Of a stretch of DNA of 14,780 nucleotides, positions 1 through 7,698 are shown one piece after another. Numbering within the stretch: the stretch's first letter is position 1; each line of letters begins with the position of its first letter. Origin of the DNA: Gloeopeniophorella convolvens (taxonomy: Eukaryota; Basidiomycota; Agaricomycetes; Russulales); assembly GCA_022496205.1 (NCBI GenBank), contig WTXD01000248.1, positions 1 through 14,780 on the forward strand. Direction: 5' to 3'. Made by a program: the position numbers and the translations under genes. The notes below the pieces were generated by a model. It worked only from the letters and a program-made list of their open reading frames with translations. It was not told where the DNA came from and searched no databases.

Positions 1-1037
1 GATGACTTGCTGAACAGGAGCTGCCCATGAGCAGTGTATCAGCTGTGCGTACACCCATATCTGTCCTTGTTTTGTCCCTGCTCGATTGTGCTTATAAGGA
101 ATACAGGTAGAGACGCATCCGGCGACGTCTAACCAATGTGATGACATCCTGACGGTAGATGTAGGACGGCTCATGTATTGTTTGCTCATGTGTCTCTGTG
201 GATGGCGTTCTGTTCTTAGCGCATAGAAGCAGCTAGTATACATGGGGCATGTATAAACAGACGTATTTTTGGTGTATTCAGTGGCCGAAAGTCTGGTGCG
301 CTCGGCCTCAAGGAAGGAACCAGCGGACGTGCGCTGTATGCAGCATACTGTCAATGCCATGACGGTATCACCATTCCCTTTAGTGGATTTGTACCATGGT
401 CCTATCAGCTGATTGGAGCCTTATTATCAAAGCGGCGAGATCGTAAACTGGGGAGTCATTGAGTGCATTGTTAGTTACTCGAGTGTCCATTACAAACATG
501 TACACAATGGGTCAACTCATTTCGTACATCACAAGCAGGGAGCTGCGAGTGGGTGGGGCATATTGGTGGGGCCGCGGAGAGAAGACTGGAAATGACAAGG
601 CATTGATATAATAAGAGCGGCATAGTGTGTTTTCTCGTCTCGTATCGAAGAAATGATATCGAAGATCATGATCCCGAACGGAGCTCAATTGCACCAGTCA
701 CGGTCGACGCAAAACGGCTTTGTTCAAGGCGCGCCGGAGCCTGCCGGCGCATGGAGTGCCAGCTGTAAACCCCGCCTATTTACAGCCACACCCCACTGGT
801 CTTGTCCCAATCACACCGCTGGTCCCCGTTGCCGGCGCTGAGTACGAACCCGACCGCAGAGGACAGCCGTCTCGCGACGGATAAGGGCTGGAGTCTGCGT
901 ATGACTAGGTCCTGCCTAGGAGAATATGGAACACCCCTCGCACGCCTCCGATTCCGATCGTACTCAAGTACACTATGTACCTCGCTCCGTACAATCTACC
1001 CTAGCGCCAGGCTCGTCTTCACTCCCCATCCTCATCC
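1..1037. other. Intergenic region without a convincing gene
   Basis: I see no recognisable protein or RNA gene here. The open frames are short, and several are antisense shadows of the minus-strand gene that ends at 1038. Two items stand out. One is a perfect inverted repeat with 8-base arms (TATACATG at 237-244, CATGTATA at 248-255). The other is a plus-strand open frame without an ATG at 672-884 whose last half reads as a proline-rich peptide. Either could be chance. The stretch could also contain untranslated sequence of a gene lying left of the window. Confidence 0.5.
672..884 (+). other. Open frame without start codon, proline-rich; possible 3' exon
   Basis: This frame is open for 70 codons between a TGA at 669-671 and a TAA at 882-884 and has no ATG. 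The second half reads as a proline-rich peptide containing the stretch NPAYLQPHPTG, followed by a polar tail ending in RRGQPSRDG. Possible splice acceptors (CACCAG near 698, TTCAAG near 728) would allow it to be a last exon. I could not connect it to an upstream exon and recognise no family. It may be a chance open frame in GC-rich DNA. Confidence 0.15.
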
Positions 1038-1446
1038 TCACTCCCCATCTTCATCATCCTCCGCGTTGGCCGCATTTGCTCCCCGGATATGCTCCTTCGT
1101 CCCATCCCGCGCAGACTTCGCAAATGCCGCACGGACCTGCTCCGCCGTGAAGACGGCCGTAAAGTCGACCAGCACCGCCGCGACGGATGCTGGCGCGACC
1201 TTTGCAACGGATGTGTTTGGCGCGTTCTTATTTGCCTGGATCTGAAGGTTCCACGCCGTCCTTGTGAGCTGCGGCCCTGCGTCAATATGTGTGTACGAGT
1301 GGTGGGAGGCGGCGTACCCCCTGCATGTCGAAGCGGAAGTTCAAGTCGTTATAGATCGTCCCCGGGTTGTTCGGGAAGCCTGTCAGCCTGGCCGCGGGGA
1401 TGTCCGCGATGAATTCTTGCAAGGCTTTCTTGAGCGAGGGTGCCAT
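1038..1446 (-). CDS. Small two-exon protein of unknown function (intact member of a local paralogue pair)
   Basis: Exon 1 is 1446-1318 (43 codons, starting MAPSLKKALQEF). A 49-base intron, 1317-1269 (GTACGC...GCCGCAG, with a TTGAC branch-like motif), leads to exon 2, 1268-1038 (76 codons plus TGA), giving 119 residues. The frame is supported by a degraded paralogue at 1897-2270, which shares the pattern ALxxxI...PN...F.FRxDxQ in exon 1 and LTxTA.NLQI, APNT, AxVAAVLVDF and VRAA in exon 2. A TATA-like CATATAAG lies 57 bases upstream of the ATG. The protein has no visible signal peptide or membrane segment, is alanine-rich in the middle and ends in an acidic tail (EDDEDGE). I do not recognise a family. 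A nearer acceptor after GACGCAG would put exon 2 in an Arg/Ser-rich frame that the paralogue does not conserve, so I rejected it. It may be a lineage-specific orphan or a fragment of a larger gene. Confidence 0.5.
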
Positions 1447-1896
1447 GGTGAGCTGGGTAGTCGGGGGGCACTGATGGGAGCTGACCTGGAGGTGCGTGTA
1501 GGCTTATATGCGCCGCCGTGAGGTCAATACGAGCAAACCCGAGCATGGTCCATTTGGAGCTGGGGCGCTGTATTGGTGCTGCACGGAAGGTAATTATCTG
1601 TCACAGAACATACATGTAAACTGACTGAACTTCCTAGGCGCCGGCAGGTAGTCGGAACTGGATTTCTGCCTTCCAGCATCGTGGTTTCGCTCGCGGACTG
1701 GTGAGGACTCAGACCTGCCCAGTGGGTATGGCAGTGCACCTAACCGGCACATGCAATGCCAGGTTGGCCTAGGACCTGCTATTGGACGCCGTGCCCCGTC
1801 CGGTGAGGCCTTTGGTGAGTGGCATCTTAGATCTGCGCTGGAGGGCCACCCAATCTCACCTGCGACGTCGACAGGGTCCGATGGTCCAACTGAGAC
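1447..1896. other. Spacer between the two paralogous copies
   Basis: Apart from the TATA-like motif at 1503-1510 I see no gene here. Minus- and plus-strand open frames of 65-97 codons exist but show no recognisable domain, and their codon use does not look like that of the clear genes in the window. Confidence 0.4.
1503..1510 (-). promoter_or_regulatory. TATA-like box of the small unknown gene
   Basis: On the minus strand this reads CATATAAG, 57 bases before the start codon at 1446. The damaged paralogue has a matching CATATAAA (around 2355-2362) about 85 bases before its start. Presence of a TATA motif at a similar distance in both copies supports a real promoter. Confidence 0.4.
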
Positions 1897-2270
1897 TCAA
1901 GCAATGACAAACATGGATTTTACGTGTATTGCAGCGCGCACATCGTCTGCCGTCGCTCCGCTGTCAAAATCAACGAGCACGGCGGCGACCGTATCGGGCG
2001 CAGCCTTCGCCATCAACGTATTCGGCGCGTCTTTGTTGGCCTAGATCTGCAAATTCTCCGCCGTTTTGGTCAATTGTGTCATGTGTGAGCACCCTCGGGC
2101 GTAAGAAGTACGACTTCGCTTGCCTGGTGTGCTGCTGCTTACCCTTTGCAGATCCAGGCGGAAGTCGCCGTCTCCGTAGAAGTTTACGAATTTGTTCGGG
2201 AGGCTCCCGAGCTTGCAGGGATGCTGTCGCCGATGCAGTCACGCAAGGCTTCTATGGGAATCAGATCCAT
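1897..2270 (-). pseudogene. Degraded paralogue of the small gene at 1038-1446
   Basis: Exon 1 corresponds to 2270-2143 and is 128 bases, one fewer than the 129 of the intact copy. Its first 18 codons (starting MDLIPIEALRD) align with the intact gene, then the match continues in another frame (LPNKF, then FRLDLQR), which places a one-base deletion near 2214-2217. The donor GTAAGC (from 2142) is still good. At the exon 2 boundary (2073) the acceptor AG has become AA. Exon 2 carries an in-frame TAG (2043-2041) where the intact copy has CAG, then continues with APNT and the nine-residue match VAAVLVDFD before diverging and stopping at 1897-1899. Three independent lesions make a functional product unlikely. 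The alignment by eye is strong because both exons, the intron position and the TATA motif all correspond. Confidence 0.65.
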
Positions 2271-2971
2271 GTTTTGAGTGAGTGTATTGGGGCGCGCGTG
2301 CGCAAGACGGCCGCGCAATGGGCACAAGGATCTGATAACATGGACCTGAACAAGATTTATATGCTGCTGAAGTCCTGGCACGCAGCGCGTCCCCCTAGCA
2401 GTGACTAAGGATCAGGCGTGCGCTTCGCGCAGAGATGGGAAGACGCTTCTAGTTGCTCTTCGCCAATACATCACAGTTTATCGAATAAAGACGGCGGGTT
2501 TTGGAGGTCAGCGCTATCAACTTTTCCATGCACCGTGCAATAACATAAACAGCTGGCCCAGCTCTTCGGGCGTCCGCTGCCGCATTCCACAGAAACTACC
2601 AAGGCATTTTTGGCTAGTTGTGTCAGATGCTTGTTCTAGAATTTCCCGCCACGACCATGCACCTCCAATCTTTACGGTGACAATCCGGCGCAACAATGTC
2701 TCCGAGCGTGATGTGAGTTCAGTCTGACAGTACTTGGTACTGTATTGACATCTCTGCAATCGATAACGCAAAGACAGGCATCGGTATTACTAAAGATGCG
2801 GGTCCCGAAGCAACCCGGAAGCCTTCCATTGTGAACGCGTGACGTGACAGGCACGTTACCGTTAGGGTTACGGCATGAACAAATCGGGTTACATTCAATA
2901 CCAGGCTTGAGCGAGCTTGAACCCGGACCTCTGCTAGCACCCCACCAGCACCCATCCTCCCATCAACCTCC
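2271..2971. other. Intergenic region upstream of the kinase gene
   Basis: No gene is recognised. On the minus strand a TATA-like CATATAAA near 2355-2362 belongs to the degraded paralogue. Around 2614-2626 the minus strand reads CTGACACAACTAG followed by a frame starting LTQLAKNA, faintly like the exon 2 start of the paralogue pair and possibly a third relic. A perfect hairpin occurs at 2727-2743 (ACAGTAC, TTG, GTACTGT). A single TTAGGG inside GTTAGGGTTAC occurs near 2862, too little to call a telomeric repeat. The last 100 bases are the presumed promoter and leader of the kinase gene. Confidence 0.45.
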
Positions 2972-4306
2972 ATGTCACATAACCCACCGCAAAATGGTCT
3001 CGAGTGGAAGTATGAGTTATTCGACGTCATGCCAACTTGGACGGCCGAGCCGGACATACACATAGCCAGGGACACCGCCCTTCTCCACCTCCCTGCTGTC
3101 GCCGCGACCTACAAGATCGCTTTCTTCGCCGCAGGTGCATTCAACAAGCTGTACTTAATACACCCGCCGGACGACAGCGCCGCCGAATCTTTCATCATGC
3201 GTGTCTCCCTCCCAGTGGACCCCTACTTCAAGACCGCGAACGAAGTCGCGACACTCAATTATGTGCAAAAGCACACATCTATACCTGTTCCACGCGTCAT
3301 CGCGTACGATGCTTCCGCGGATAACGAGCTTGGGTTTGAGTGGATATTGATGAGCCGGCTTCCTGGGGTCGCGCTCACATCTCTTTGGCAGTCGCCAGAA
3401 GTCTCTTGGGAGGATAGAGTGCAACTCACCAAAACGCTGGCCGAATACACACGGGAGCTTACCAAGTTCAAATCTACGCTCATGGGCAGCCTGTATCCAA
3501 CCAACCGGCCAGAATTTGAGCGCGTTCCCTGGCTCAAGGAGGCCGCGCCGAATATCGACTTCGTCCCGCACCCAGACGACGCAGAGTTCGTGGTCGGGCC
3601 TGTGGTGACGGTCCCATTTTTCTATGGCAATCGCATCCAGTTCGCCCCCAATCGCGGGCCCTTCCATACTTCTTCCAGCTACTTCTTCTCACTGCTCGGC
3701 CTACATGTCACCTCCACTGTAGAGCGTAAGAATATAGCAGATGCGGACGAAGACTACGATTCGGACGATGTCGCTGACATAGACGGCGCCAAGGACGCAT
3801 ACCAGGCGCTACTCTCCCTCCTCCCGACCTTCTTCCCAGCGGCCCCGGAGCCGGAGTCCTTCGTTCTCTTCCATGACGATCTCTCCACGAACAACATCCT
3901 CATCGATCCTGCTACACATCGCATCACTGGCGTCGTGGACTGGGAGTGCGCCGCGCTGCAGCCCACGTGGCGCGCGGCGCGGGTTCCGCACCTGCTCGAT
4001 GGGCCCGATTTCGACGACGGCACGCCGATTCCGGAGACGGCGCCACCGCCTGACGACAAGGAAGAAGACGAGTTCCGCCGGGAGCGCCGGGACAGGATCG
4101 AGCAGATGCTGCTGCGCGACGTCTTCTATCGTGAGCTGGGTGGGAGGCCGCAGGGTGGGGCGCGCGAGCGGCTGTTCGAGAATAAGATGCATCAGGTGGA
4201 GGTCCGGCCCAGTGTTGTTGCCAGATGGGCGAAGGGAGTGCTAGAAGGCGCAGAACCGTTCCCGACGAGAGGTGAAGGTGACTTTTTCTTCTGGCCGGAA
4301 CATTGA
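2972..4306 (+). CDS. APH/choline-kinase-fold phosphotransferase family protein
   Basis: This is a single uninterrupted frame of 444 residues, the length usual for fungal members of the aminoglycoside phosphotransferase (APH, Pfam PF01636) superfamily. The loop AAGAFNK (53-59) fits the nucleotide-binding loop. FIMRVSLP (75-82) has Arg77 where classical kinases place the ATP-contacting Lys. Glu91 lies in the following helix (NEVATLNYV), and MSRLPG (127-132) is the hinge. The catalytic loop is FHDDLSTNN, with His301, Asp303 and Asn308 (HxDxxxxN). VVDWE (Asp323) supplies the metal-binding Asp. A short acidic stretch near 256-270 (DADEDYDSDD) is probably a surface loop. The first ATG, in the context CCTCCATGTCA, is used. 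Fungi carry many such genes, some annotated as AIM9-like or simply as kinase-like. The substrate is unknown and antibiotic resistance should not be assumed. There is no transit peptide or membrane segment that I can see. Confidence 0.85.
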   Translation: MSHNPPQNGLEWKYELFDVMPTWTAEPDIHIARDTALLHLPAVAATYKIAFFAAGAFNKLYLIHPPDDSAAESFIMRVSLPVDPYFKTANEVATLNYVQKHTSIPVPRVIAYDASADNELGFEWILMSRLPGVALTSLWQSPEVSWEDRVQLTKTLAEYTRELTKFKSTLMGSLYPTNRPEFERVPWLKEAAPNIDFVPHPDDAEFVVGPVVTVPFFYGNRIQFAPNRGPFHTSSSYFFSLLGLHVTSTVERKNIADADEDYDSDDVADIDGAKDAYQALLSLLPTFFPAAPEPESFVLFHDDLSTNNILIDPATHRITGVVDWECAALQPTWRAARVPHLLDGPDFDDGTPIPETAPPPDDKEEDEFRRERRDRIEQMLLRDVFYRELGGRPQGGARERLFENKMHQVEVRPSVVARWAKGVLEGAEPFPTRGEGDFFFWPEH

Positions 4307-4456
4307 TGGCCAGATGGGACCGTGGTCTGTAGCCTGCACCGACCGCATCTCATAGTCACATCTTGCGTTGCATTTCGTGTCGTTACCATGTTTTTACGTC
4401 TAGTACAGTAGTTTTTTCTGGTGGTTCTGCAATGCCATTGCCTCCGAGGCTTTTGC

Positions 4457-4458
4457 TA
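4457..4458. repeat. TA target-site duplication, left (partner at 5754-5755)
   Basis: TA directly precedes the left inverted repeat and TA directly follows the right one. The next flanking bases differ (GC on the left, AT on the right), so the duplication is two bases, not three. Confidence 0.6.
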
Positions 4459-4502
4459 CAGCTGTTCCGGAAAATGTTGCGGGTCGCGTCTCGCGGCGCG
4501 CG
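4459..4502 (+). repeat. Left terminal inverted repeat
   Basis: It starts CAGCTGTTCCGG and ends GGCGCGCG, and is identical over 44 bases to the reverse complement of 5710-5753. Inward it runs into an AT-rich subterminal stretch with two copies of AAATTCGAAAAA-like sequence (about 4512-4535). Confidence 0.85.
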
Positions 4503-5709
4503 GAAAAATAAATAAATTCGAAAAATTCGAAAAATGCCCGAGAGGAGAGAACACGCATTTGCTATTTGTTCTGTGAACCAACGTGACCTGAAAACGCGGG
4601 AGAGTGTTGCTACCTTTGCCTCCTACTTTCCTGTGCCATGGTTTTTGCCACATCGATACCGCAATCAAGGAGCGAGCCCTTGAACTGTCTCTCCAAGTCT
4701 GGACATGCCGTGCATCCAGGAAGCACCCAGTGTCCCAAAGGACAGCCCCTTCTACCCTGGGACCCTTATTGGATCTTGCAGCATGCAAGTGGATGGGCGC
4801 AGGTAAGTGTATGCACTTGTATGCGCCGAAGCCTCTGTCTCGTACGGATGTGGAAAGCGACTCAGCCTGGTTCCGGCACTTGTCAAGACGGGATACGCTA
4901 TCACGCACACGTTGTCCAGACTCCAAGGTGCAGTCAGTGCTAGACAAGTCCAACAGTTCCATTGAGCAGGATGTTTGAAGTGCGTAACTGCTGTTTCAGG
5001 AACCGCTGAATTGCTGATTGGGCTATATCACTATTCAGTTCCCTCAGATGAATCCACTCCCCCGCCACTGCAGCATCCTCATCCCCGACAATTTTGTCTG
5101 TCCATAAGACCAACTTCAATCTGAAGAGGCTCCGGAGGTACGAGCAACTCGAATACGCACTGGGATGGCTCGTACGGTGTACATATATATGTTGTAGGTG
5201 AGTCCACTCCTGCTCCCGTGCCCATCGCTGTCCTCCTCTGCATACACTGCGCTGCACCTGCCACCTCCTCCTTGTCATCACCATAGTCCGTGCTGAGTGC
5301 CGCCCCGCCACTGCTGAAATGCGGCCGCCGCCGCCGCTGCGTGGTGTGCATGCGGACACACGTCTTCCGATATATCAAAAGCTGTCCGAGTCGTCGCCCG
5401 AGTCCCCAGCAACAGCCATCCGAACCGCCGTCATCGTGCCCCTCCTCGACATCTCCCGAGTACGCGTGCCAGATCGGGAGCGAGCGTTGTTGGGCTGGAC
5501 CAGCCTGCATGGCACACGCTCTACTCCTGCTCTCATTTGTCGCTCATTTGAACCCACTTTTTGATGCATTTTCTGTATATACTCTATGCATCACCTTTCT
5601 ATAATATGAACCACACACACGGAATGTGTTTTCAAGGTGCAGAATGGCGAGACTCATGTGGAATGGCTTTTTTTTGTTTTTCTGAATTTTCTGAATTAAT
5701 TCTTTTTTT

Positions 5710-5753
5710 CGCGCGCCGCGAGACGCGACCCGCAACATTTTCCGGAACAGCTG
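5710..5753 (-). repeat. Right terminal inverted repeat
   Basis: This is the reverse complement of the left repeat, ending CCGGAACAGCTG and followed by TA. The subterminal stretch on its inner side (about 5680-5709) is again AT-rich, with GAATT/CTGAATT units where the left end has TTCGAAAAA units. Confidence 0.85.
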
Positions 5754-5883
5754 TAATGAACATGAAGCCCGCCCACACGTGACCGCGTCTAAAGCTCTCC
5801 GTCTCGACTTCCACCCTAGGCACACGCACCTCGAATTCTGATATAGCCGTGCGCCCACAAGAGGGTAGCGATTCCTGAGTAGC

Positions 5884-7698
5884 ATGCGAGGTTTGCCGCT
5901 CGTGCGCAGCCTACGCGCCACGGTCTCGCGGTCACGTCTATACTCTACCATTGCACCATCGAACACAGGCTCGAGTCCGTCACGAACGATCCCAGCTGAG
6001 CGGGAACTATCTCTAGAGGAGCAGCAGGCAAAGGATGCACTATTCCGGAAGAGAAAGACGGAGTGGAAGCGGAGGCAGTCGGTACGCTGCATATTTCTCC
6101 TTCGACCAGCAGGGCCCTAATATGGCTATAGGGCGAGACATTCCTTGACCACCTCATAGTGAACATCCGCGCAGGTATGTCTGTACAATTCCCGAATCTT
6201 GCACACGGTTTTGACATCGCTCCCAGGGAGAGGCGGCGACGGCTGCGTCGCTTTTCACCGTGAAAAGTTCAAACCTCACGGCCCTCCTTCCGGCGGCAAC
6301 GGCGGACGCGGTGGCGATGTCTACATTCTCCCCGACCCCCACCTCACGACGCTCTCTTCCGTATCACGGCGCGTACGTGGGAACGCTGGCGGCCAGGGCC
6401 AAGGCACGTGGCAGCACGGGCGGGCAGGAGCACCGCTCGTGTTACGCGTCCCGCTCGGCACGGTCGTGCGCGAGCTCCCGCGCGGCGACCCGCGGCGGGC
6501 TCAGGACGAGTGGGAGGCGGAGGAAGAGGCACTAGAAGGACTCGACCGCGACGAGCGCCGTGCCCGCTGGCGCACGCGCCGCTGGGTGCATTACCCCGAG
6601 TACGAAGACGACAACACCGCGCGCTCCGCGTTCCGCCAAGCCGAGTGGGATCTCTGGCGCAACGAGCGCGGCATGCGTGCCGCGCGGCGTGCGCGCGATG
6701 CTGCGCCGCTCGTGCTCGACCTCGACGCGGTGCCCGACGGCGCGCGGGGGTCCGACGCGGACGTCAACGCGCCGCTCGGGCTGCCGCGCGAGAAACAGTT
6801 CGGCACGCTCATCGCGACGGGTGGTTCGGCCGGGTTCGGCAACCCGCACTTCCAGTCGACGAGCAACCCGTCGCCGAAGTTCGCGACGCGCGGGTACGAC
6901 GGCGAGCGCGTGACGCTCGAGCTCGAGCTGAAGCTCCTTGCGGACGTCGGGCTCGTCGGCGCGCCGAACGCGGGGAAGAGCACGCTGCTGCGCGCTCTGA
7001 CTGGCGGGCGTGCGCGCAGCGCGGTCGCTGGGTACGCTTTCACAACGCTCAACCCTGTTGTGGGCGTGGTGCGCGTCGCGGAGGACGGGTCGTTCGTTGG
7101 TGGAGAAGATGGCGCGGTTTATGACGAGACGATTGTCGAGAAGGAGCGCGAGCGGCAACTCATGGAGACCGGCGCACTCGCCGATGCGCCGACACGAAAC
7201 CATCACCATCCAGGCGATGCACATGAGCACGTCGAGATGTTCCGGTTCACCATCGCAGACAACCCCGGGCTCATCGAGGACGCATCGGACAATGTTGGAC
7301 TCGGACACTCATTCCTACGGTCGATGGAGCGCTCGCTGGCGCTCGTCTACGTCGTCGATCTTTCAGGCCCGGCGCCCTGGGACGAGCTTCGCATGCTTCA
7401 AGACGAGCTCGAAAAGTACAAGGCGGGGATGAGCAAGCAGGCAAGAATGGTCATTGCGAACAAAGCGGACCTCCTCGCTGCCGAAGGGGGCCCCGATGAG
7501 GTGCAGTTGGCGCGCGAAAAGCTGGCGAGGCTCGAGGAGTTCGTAAGAGCCGAGATGGACTGCGATGGGCGGGTGCTCGACGTCGTCCCAACCTCGGGAA
7601 AGTTCAGCCAGAACCTGCGCACCATCGTTCACAAGTTGAGGACATACGTTAAGGAGGCGAGATCAGCACCTCGGACACCACCTCTACCTGATGTATAA
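5884..7698 (+). CDS. MTG2: Mitochondrial Obg-family GTPase (Mtg2), mitoribosome large-subunit assembly
   Basis: Three exons, 5884-6081, 6132-6174 and 6227-7698, are joined by introns of 50 and 52 bases and give 570 residues. Residues 1-30 are rich in Arg and Ser with no acids (MRGLPLVRSLRATVSRSRLYST), a typical mitochondrial presequence. The Obg fold begins with FLDHLIVNIRAG (exon 2) and the glycine-rich GRGGDGCVAFHREKF (from 81). GTP-binding motifs are GAPNAGKST (G1, 325-333), the FTTL region (G2, about 352), DNPGLIE (G3, 425-431), NKAD (G4, 492-495) and PTSGKF (G5, from 535). Family knowledge: Obg GTPases act in late large-ribosomal-subunit assembly, and fungal Mtg2 does so in mitochondria. 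The Obg domain carries a charged insertion of about 105 residues (165-271), and the G domain another of about 45 between G2 and G3 (370-416). The right end of the inverted-repeat element lies 130 bp upstream of the start codon. Confidence 0.92.
6082..6131 (+). other. MTG2 intron 1
   Basis: The 50-base intron runs from GTACGC to CTATAG, with CTAAT (6117-6121) as a branch-site candidate. Removing it joins the serine codon TCG (phase 0) to GGCGAGACATTC and restores the conserved start of the Obg fold. Confidence 0.8.
6175..6226 (+). other. MTG2 intron 2
   Basis: The 52-base intron runs from GTATGT to CCCAG, with TTGAC (6211-6215) as a branch-site candidate. The splice falls after the first base of a Gly codon, so that IRA-G-RGGDG becomes continuous. 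Confidence 0.85.

Larger units (their letters stand above)
4459..5753. mobile_element. 1295-bp inverted-repeat element flanked by TA (Tc1/mariner-like, non-autonomous)
   Basis: The two ends are inverted copies of each other: 4459-4502 and 5710-5753 match over 44 of 44 bases, and the match continues imperfectly, without gaps, for about 30 more AT-rich bases inward. Both ends are bordered by TA (4457-4458 and 5754-5755), the target-site duplication typical of IS630/Tc1/mariner transposons. The total length, 1295 bp, is about that of a complete mariner element, yet no open frame inside shows a recognisable DDE transposase. I therefore call it a non-autonomous or decayed element. Internal sequence on either strand has no clear gene; the longest frames (up to about 170 codons) lack recognisable domains. 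Because the outer six bases, CAGCTG, are themselves palindromic, the exact outer boundary could be read slightly differently. Confidence 0.7.

Noticed and set aside
1019..1285. Arg/Ser-rich minus-strand frame of 88 codons
   Set aside because: It is an alternative frame of the orphan gene's second exon and is not conserved in the paralogue, whereas the chosen frame is.
2862..2872. TTAGGG in GTTAGGGTTAC, like a telomere repeat
   Set aside because: There is only one unit; an interstitial telomeric tract would need several.
4456..4962. Minus-strand open frame of 168 codons in the inverted-repeat element
   Set aside because: It runs through the left terminal repeat, has no transposase motif (no recognisable DDE or helix-turn-helix pattern) and shows no coding-like codon use.
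5079..5510. Minus-strand open frame of 143 codons inside the element
   Set aside because: Composition is low-complexity (Gly, Arg, Asp runs) and no domain is recognisable; treated as chance.
5544..6092. Minus-strand open frame of 182 codons spanning the element end and MTG2 exon 1
   Set aside because: It crosses the transposon boundary and lies antisense to the MTG2 presequence, so it is a composition artefact.
6408..7308. Long Arg-rich open frames on both strands opposite or overlapping MTG2
   Set aside because: Very GC-rich coding DNA leaves the other frames open by composition; they lack domains while the MTG2 frame carries every G motif.
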